This document shows positions 40,230 through 44,241 of a stretch of DNA of 44,241 bases, in pieces; the stretch's first letter is position 1; every line of letters starts with the position of its first letter. Both the position numbers and the translations under genes were made by a program. The notes below the pieces were generated by a model. It was not told the origin of the DNA, did no database searches, and worked only from the letters and a program-made list of their open reading frames with translations. This DNA comes from Patulibacter medicamentivorans (GTDB taxonomy: Bacteria > Actinomycetota > Thermoleophilia > Solirubrobacterales > Solirubrobacteraceae), in contig NZ_AGUD01000297.1 in assembly GCF_000240225.1 (NCBI RefSeq), forward strand, positions 1 through 44,241, written 5' to 3'.

Positions 40230-42596
40230 GTGCTGAGGGGGATCGTGGGGTTGGCCGCGACCGTGGCGACGTTCGGGCTGCTCGTGCCCGGCGCCGACGC
40301 GCGGGTGAGTCGGGCCGAGGGGGTGCTGCCGCCAGGCCAGAGCGGCTACGTGTCGTTGACCGGGCTGCTGTCGGGAAGCGGGTCGCCGCACCTGTACGAC
40401 CAGCAGCCGCTGTTCGTGAACTTCCAGCGCAAGCCGTTCATGCTCGACCAGCCCGGCGGCACGACCGAGCAGCCGAAGCAGGGCGTGACGATCGTCCGCG
40501 ACGCCTACGGGGTGCCGTCGATCACCGGCGACAGCGACCTGAACGCCTGGTGGGGCGCCGGCTACGCGGTCGCGCAGGACCGGCTCTTCCAGCTCGAGGC
40601 GTTCCGTCACGCGACCAAGGGCCGGCTGGCCGAGCTGACGGGCAAGGACGCGCTCGAGGACGACCTGATCTCGCGTCGCGACTACTACACCGCCGACGAG
40701 CGGGCCCAGATGCTGGCGCGGATGCCGGCCGAGTCGCGCGCGCGGCTGGAGGCCTACCGCGACGGCGTCAACCGCTGGATCCGGCACGTCAACCTGGACC
40801 TGCTGGACCCGGTCGGGGTGCTCGACCTGCCGGCGGAGTACGTCGCGACCCTGACCCCGGTCGAGCCGTGGACGCTGGACGACAGCGTCGCGATCGGGAT
40901 CTTCCTCGGCCGCACGATCCCCAGCGGCGACGGCTCCGAGCTGCGCAACCTGCGCGTCGCCCAGAAGAGCGGGCGCGCCGCGCTCGAGGCGCTGGTGCCG
41001 CTGCGGTTGCGCGGCCAGCTGTCGACGATCCCCAAGAGCGAGGGGCGCTTCCCGCAGGGCCCCGAGTTGACGCCCGCCCAGGAGCGGGCCGCCCTCGACC
41101 GCTCGCTGGAGCTGGCGTCGAAGCTGCCGGCCGCGTCGCGCGCCGCCGTCGCCGGGGCCGCGGCGAAGAACGACCTGGCGGCCGGGCGGATCGGTCGCGT
41201 CGGCGGCTCGTCGATGTTCACCGTTCGCAAGCCCGGCGGCGGGGCGCTGCTCTTCAACGGTCCTCAGCTGGGCTTCTCCGCGCCCGAGCTGTTCGTCGAG
41301 CTCGAGGTCCACGCGCCCGGGATCGACGTCCGCGGGGTCACGGCCCCGGGGCTGCCGATCATCGGCACCGGCCACAACGAGAACGTCGCCTGGGGGATCA
41401 CCAGCGGCCTCAGCGACGAGGACGACCTGTACGCCGAGAAGCTGGTCCCCGGCCAGCCCGAGAAGTACTGGTACAAGGGCCAGATCCGGCAGATGGACTG
41501 CCGCGACGAGACCTTCCGGTACAAGGAGGGCGTCAGCGCGCTGCTCGACGGTCGGGTCCCCGAGCTCGGCAGCACGACGCAGCGGATCTGCCGCACGGTC
41601 CACGGTCCGGTCCAGGAGCGCGAGGGCAACGTCGCCTACGCCCGCCGCTACGCGATCTGGAAGCGCGAGACCGAGACGCTGCCGGCGATGGAGCAGGTCA
41701 ACCGCGCCAAGGACATCCAGGACGTCGACCGCGCCAGCCGCCAGCTGACCTGGAACGAGAACCTGATGGCGGCCGACTCGAAGGGCAACATCGGCTACTG
41801 GCACCCCGGCCTGTTCCAGCAGCGCCCGGCCGACTACGACCAGCGGCTGCCGCTGCCGGGCACCGGCGAGGCGGAATGGCCGGGGCTGATCGACCGCGCC
41901 AGCCTGCCGCGCGTGATCAACCCCGCGCAGGGCTGGCTGGCGAACTGGAACAACGTTCCCTCGCAGGGCTGGACGACCGGCGACAGCACCGCCGACGAGC
42001 GGCTCGGCGGCCAGTTCCACCGCGTCGGCTGGCTGATGTGGCTGGTCCGCTCGCTGGCCAAGGCCCCGACCTGGGAGGGCGCCGAGCGGACGATCCGCCA
42101 GGAGGGCAGCGTCGCCCAGCAGCGTCCGCTCGCCGGCCGCCGGCTGCGGCTGGCCGCCGCGGGCGCGAGCGGCAAGGCGGCTCGGGTGCTCGCGGTCCTG
42201 CGCGCCTGGAACGGCGACTACACCCGCACCGACGCCGCCGGCACCGTCGACCCGGGCGTCGCGACCTGGGACGCGTTCAAGCAGCAGGCCGACCGGATCG
42301 CGACCGCGCCGCTCGGGCCCGTCGAGGGCTTCGCCGCGAAGCCGTCGAGCACCCACCAGTTCGACGCCACCGACCGCCAGGCCTACGCGCTGCGGACGCT
42401 CGACGCGGACGGCTACCGGCGTGCGGCCGCCGCGGCCTTCGACGCGCTGAAGGCCCGCTTCGGCAGCGACGATCCGGCCCGCTGGCGCGAGCCGCGGCGC
42501 GACATCGCGGTGCCGGCCCAGGGCGCGGCGCAGGCCCCGCGCCAGCCGTTCTTCGACCGCGGCACGTGGGAGCAGCTGATCGAGCTGGAGCCGTAG
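40230..42596 (+). CDS. Penicillin-acylase-family Ntn hydrolase, secreted
   Basis: A 788-aa precursor, normal for the family. The signal peptide covers about 1-25. The alpha-chain part includes VTIVRDAYGVPSITGDSDLNAWWGAGYAVAQDRLFQLEAFRHATKGRLAEL, the hallmark of the penicillin acylase family. A spacer leads to the self-processing site G326-S327 (VGGSSMFTV); S327 would become the N-terminal nucleophile of the beta chain. GLPIIGTGHNENVAWGITSG supplies the oxyanion-hole Asn region. Members hydrolyse amide bonds in penicillins, N-acyl-homoserine lactones, cyclic lipopeptides and other N-acyl compounds. The substrate cannot be predicted here; quorum-signal or lipopeptide degradation is possible. 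The GTG start is supported by a -10 element. Confidence 0.93.
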   Translation: MLRGIVGLAATVATFGLLVPGADARVSRAEGVLPPGQSGYVSLTGLLSGSGSPHLYDQQPLFVNFQRKPFMLDQPGGTTEQPKQGVTIVRDAYGVPSITGDSDLNAWWGAGYAVAQDRLFQLEAFRHATKGRLAELTGKDALEDDLISRRDYYTADERAQMLARMPAESRARLEAYRDGVNRWIRHVNLDLLDPVGVLDLPAEYVATLTPVEPWTLDDSVAIGIFLGRTIPSGDGSELRNLRVAQKSGRAALEALVPLRLRGQLSTIPKSEGRFPQGPELTPAQERAALDRSLELASKLPAASRAAVAGAAAKNDLAAGRIGRVGGSSMFTVRKPGGGALLFNGPQLGFSAPELFVELEVHAPGIDVRGVTAPGLPIIGTGHNENVAWGITSGLSDEDDLYAEKLVPGQPEKYWYKGQIRQMDCRDETFRYKEGVSALLDGRVPELGSTTQRICRTVHGPVQEREGNVAYARRYAIWKRETETLPAMEQVNRAKDIQDVDRASRQLTWNENLMAADSKGNIGYWHPGLFQQRPADYDQRLPLPGTGEAEWPGLIDRASLPRVINPAQGWLANWNNVPSQGWTTGDSTADERLGGQFHRVGWLMWLVRSLAKAPTWEGAERTIRQEGSVAQQRPLAGRRLRLAAAGASGKAARVLAVLRAWNGDYTRTDAAGTVDPGVATWDAFKQQADRIATAPLGPVEGFAAKPSSTHQFDATDRQAYALRTLDADGYRRAAAAAFDALKARFGSDDPARWREPRRDIAVPAQGAAQAPRQPFFDRGTWEQLIELEP

Positions 42597-42651
42597 GGGC
42601 CGGCTCGGGACGGCCGGGTTCGAAAATGGCCGCCGCGGCCGGGCCAGCGGA

Positions 42652-42657
42652 TAGCGT
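42652..42657 (+). promoter_or_regulatory. -10 element TAGCGT before the 42664 gene
   Basis: TAGCGT ends 6 nt before the ATG at 42664, consistent with a leaderless start. Confidence 0.55.
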
Positions 42658-42663
42658 CCCGGC

Positions 42664-43185
42664 ATGAGCTTCGACGACCCGCCGACGCGCCGCCTGCCCC
42701 AGGACCCGCGGCCGCGGTCGCCGATCCCGCCGCGGGGGTCGGGCCCCGACGAGGAGCAGCAGGTCGCGATCCTCGGCGAGCGGGTGCGGACCCTCGGCAC
42801 CTCGCTCGCGATCCTGGCGGTGGTCGCGGTCGCGGCGCTGGGGATCGCCTTCTGGGCGCTGCTGGACGGCGGCGACAGCACGCCGGCGCCGTCCTCCGGC
42901 GACGCCAGCGGGACGCTGCTCCAGCGGGTCCAGGACCTGGAGCAGCGGGTCGACGCCCGCGCCACCGACGGCGACCTGAAGAAGCTGCGCGCCCAGGTCG
43001 AGACGCTCAAGACCAAGGTCGACGAGGCGGCGGCGTCCTCCTCGGGCGACGGCGGCGGCAGCGGCACGACGACCAGCGACCAGACGACCCAGCTCGACGA
43101 CCTGAGCAGCAAGCTGGACGACCTGACGACGCGGGTCGACCAGCTGGAGAGCCAGGCGTCCGGCGGCACGACCTCGACGCCCTGA
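42664..43185 (+). CDS. Bitopic membrane protein with extracytoplasmic coiled coils
   Basis: A 173-aa protein. The cytoplasmic N-terminus is Pro/Arg-rich and disordered (about 1-40). One transmembrane helix lies at about 45-66 (LAILAVVAVAALGIAFWALL). Two heptad-rich coiled coils follow outside: about 80-120 (LLQRVQDLEQRVDARATDGDLKKLRAQVE) and about 140-165 (LDDLSSKLDDLTTRVDQLES). They are separated by a Ser/Gly/Thr linker. No enzyme domain is seen. It could act as a structural spacer or a partner of cell-wall machinery; the family was not recognised. A strong hairpin follows its stop. Confidence 0.75.
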   Translation: MSFDDPPTRRLPQDPRPRSPIPPRGSGPDEEQQVAILGERVRTLGTSLAILAVVAVAALGIAFWALLDGGDSTPAPSSGDASGTLLQRVQDLEQRVDARATDGDLKKLRAQVETLKTKVDEAAASSSGDGGGSGTTTSDQTTQLDDLSSKLDDLTTRVDQLESQASGGTTSTP

Positions 43186-43201
43186 TGACGGGCGGTGCGA
43201 G

Positions 43202-43226
43202 GTTGCGGTCGCTCAGCGACCGCAAC
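43202..43226 (+). terminator. 11-bp hairpin after the coiled-coil gene
   Basis: GTTGCGGTCGC/GCGACCGCAAC with loop TCA, a perfect stem starting 16 nt after the stop codon. No T tract. Probable terminator. Confidence 0.6.
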
Positions 43227-43344
43227 GCCACCCATGACCGCGCGCGACCGTCGGCCGCAGCGAGTCGGCCGTTCGTCCGCCGTCGGCCCGCCGGCGCCGC
43301 CGACCATCCGTGGAGGCTCACACAGCCGAGGACGCCGTCATCGG

Positions 43345-43350
43345 TACCCT
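43345..43350 (+). promoter_or_regulatory. -10 element TACCCT before the 43358 gene
   Basis: TACCCT ends 7 nt before the ATG at 43358, consistent with a leaderless start. Confidence 0.5.
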
Positions 43351-43357
43351 CGCCGCC

Positions 43358-44241
43358 ATGCCGCGTCCCGTCGCCGAGGGGGTCCCTGCGCCCGCCGACG
43401 GGCTGATCGGTCGCCGACGGGAGCAGCGGCGGCTGGCCGAGCTGATCGAGGGCGTCCGGCAGGGACGGGGCGGCAGCCTGCTGATCGAGGGCCCACCAGG
43501 GGTCGGCAAGACCGCGCTGCTGCGCGACGCCTCCGACGACGGCGTCCGAGCGCTGCTGGCGATCGGAGTCGAGCGCGAGGTCGACCTGCCGTTCGCCGCG
43601 CTCGCCGACCTGCTGGAGCCGGTGCTGGAGCTGGCCGAGGAGCTGCCCGCGCCGCAACGGGACGCGATCCGCGGAGCGCTCGCCGCCGCCGACCCCGGTG
43701 GCCACGACCGGGTGCAGGTCCTGCACGCCACCGTCGCGCTGCTGCGGCTCGCCGCCGAACGCGAGCCGCTGGTCGTCGCGGTCGACGACGTCCAGTGGCT
43801 CGACCCGTCGTCGCGCGGCGCGGTCGCGTTTGTCGCCCGGCGGGCGGATCGGATCGGGGCGGCGGTGCTCGTCGTCCGCTCGCTGCGCGGCGAGCCGGCC
43901 GAGCCGTGGCCCGACGTCCCGACCCTGACGCTCGACGAGCTGGGCCGCGGCGACGCGCTGCTGCTGGCACGCCGCCAGGGGGTCAGCGCGCCCGTGGCGG
44001 AGGCCCTGGTCGACGTGCTCGGCGGCAACCCGCTGGCGCTCACCGAGGCGCCGGTGCAGCTGACCGACGACCAGCGGCGGGGGCGGACGAGCCTGCCGGC
44101 GGCGCTGCCGACCGGCGAGCGGCTGACCCGGGGCTACCAGCGGCGGATCGCGGCCCTGCCCGAGTCCGCTCGCCGGGCGCTGCTGCTGGTCGCGGCCGGC
44201 GGCGGCGAGCACCCGCGGGCGCTGGCCGCTGCGCTGGCGAC
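43358..44241 (+). CDS. LuxR/LAL-type ATPase regulator, N-terminal part (cut by window end)
   Basis: The reading frame is open from 43358 to the end of the window (294 codons visible). The N-terminus shows the AAA/ORC-like sensor ATPase of LAL regulators: LIGRRREQRRLAELIEG, Walker A G45-PPGVGK-T52, and Walker B VVAVDDVQWLD (D143/D144). Next come RGAVAFVARRADRIGAAVLVVRS and a GNPLAL motif typical of STAND ATPases. Full-length relatives are 850-1000 aa, with a TPR-like middle and a C-terminal LuxR HTH, neither visible here. They activate catabolic or secondary-metabolism genes in response to a ligand. Adenylate cyclase-associated ATPases share this module, so the C-terminal output is unconfirmed. 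Confidence 0.82.
   Translation, partial: MPRPVAEGVPAPADGLIGRRREQRRLAELIEGVRQGRGGSLLIEGPPGVGKTALLRDASDDGVRALLAIGVEREVDLPFAALADLLEPVLELAEELPAPQRDAIRGALAAADPGGHDRVQVLHATVALLRLAAEREPLVVAVDDVQWLDPSSRGAVAFVARRADRIGAAVLVVRSLRGEPAEPWPDVPTLTLDELGRGDALLLARRQGVSAPVAEALVDVLGGNPLALTEAPVQLTDDQRRGRTSLPAALPTGERLTRGYQRRIAALPESARRALLLVAAGGGEHPRALAAALA

Noticed and set aside
43185..43357. A short gene overlapping the 42664 gene's stop and extending into the 43358 gene
   Set aside because: The frame runs through an 11-bp terminator hairpin, has no domain, and overlaps the regulator start.

Overview
The window is a very GC-rich chromosomal segment from an actinobacterium. The conserved core mfd-mazG-eno-ftsB order is the classical actinobacterial arrangement. 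Thr/Pro-rich linkers, secreted proteins ending in strongly basic Ig-like tails, and a DhnA-type class I aldolase point to Thermoleophilia/Solirubrobacterales-like bacteria. That placement is an inference from family habits, not a computed phylogeny. Coding density is high, and no insertion sequence, prophage or CRISPR array was seen.

Layout. (1) 1-9.2 kb, housekeeping core: mfd, a lipoprotein PPIase, mazG, a peptidoglycan-binding-like protein, eno, a DUF1707/LiaF-like protein and ftsB. ftsB is preceded by a possible three-stem RNA element. (2) 9.3-16.2 kb: small conserved proteins, a thermonuclease-fold protein, class I aldolase, a zinc-ribbon/rhomboid-like membrane protein, a UPF0173 metallo-hydrolase and a stand-alone Lrp/AsnC ligand-binding domain. 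(3) 16.2-23.7 kb, regulation and metabolism: an ECF sigma factor fused to a zinc-binding anti-sigma-like domain, a membrane segment and a Thr-rich tail; a DUF167 protein; a six-TM HAMP class III cyclase with an altered base-recognition residue; a ThDP enzyme; Ppx/GppA; a TetR regulator. (4) An initiator tRNA with a clear terminator. (5) 24-32.2 kb, secreted-protein cluster: a large zincin metalloprotease, a lipoprotein and a second zincin with VWA and Ig-like repeats form a tight operon, followed by a secreted beta-rich protein. Three of these four share a basic C-terminal module. (6) 32.1-33.1 kb: a TacAT-type (DUF1778/GNAT) toxin-antitoxin pair. (7) 33.2-44.2 kb: a secreted tandem cupin, a DrrAB-type ABC exporter, a very large BTAD/SARP-type regulator, a secreted protein, a penicillin-acylase-family hydrolase, a membrane coiled-coil protein and the 5' part of a LuxR/LAL-type ATPase regulator cut by the window end.

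Gene expression. The most pervasive signal is a TAnnnT-like -10 hexamer ending 6-8 nt before the start codon of about 18 genes on both strands, which implies leaderless mRNAs. It supports several start choices (5153, 12965, 14018, 23997, 39254). A minority of genes (fba, the Lrp-like gene, the cupin, drrA, the 39421 gene) instead have Shine-Dalgarno sequences. Several convergent gene pairs are separated by long perfect GC hairpins without T tracts.

The best candidate for an undescribed system is the metalloprotease-lipoprotein-metalloprotease/VWA operon at 23997-30580, with its shared C-terminal module. All assignments come from reading motifs by eye; no database search was run.
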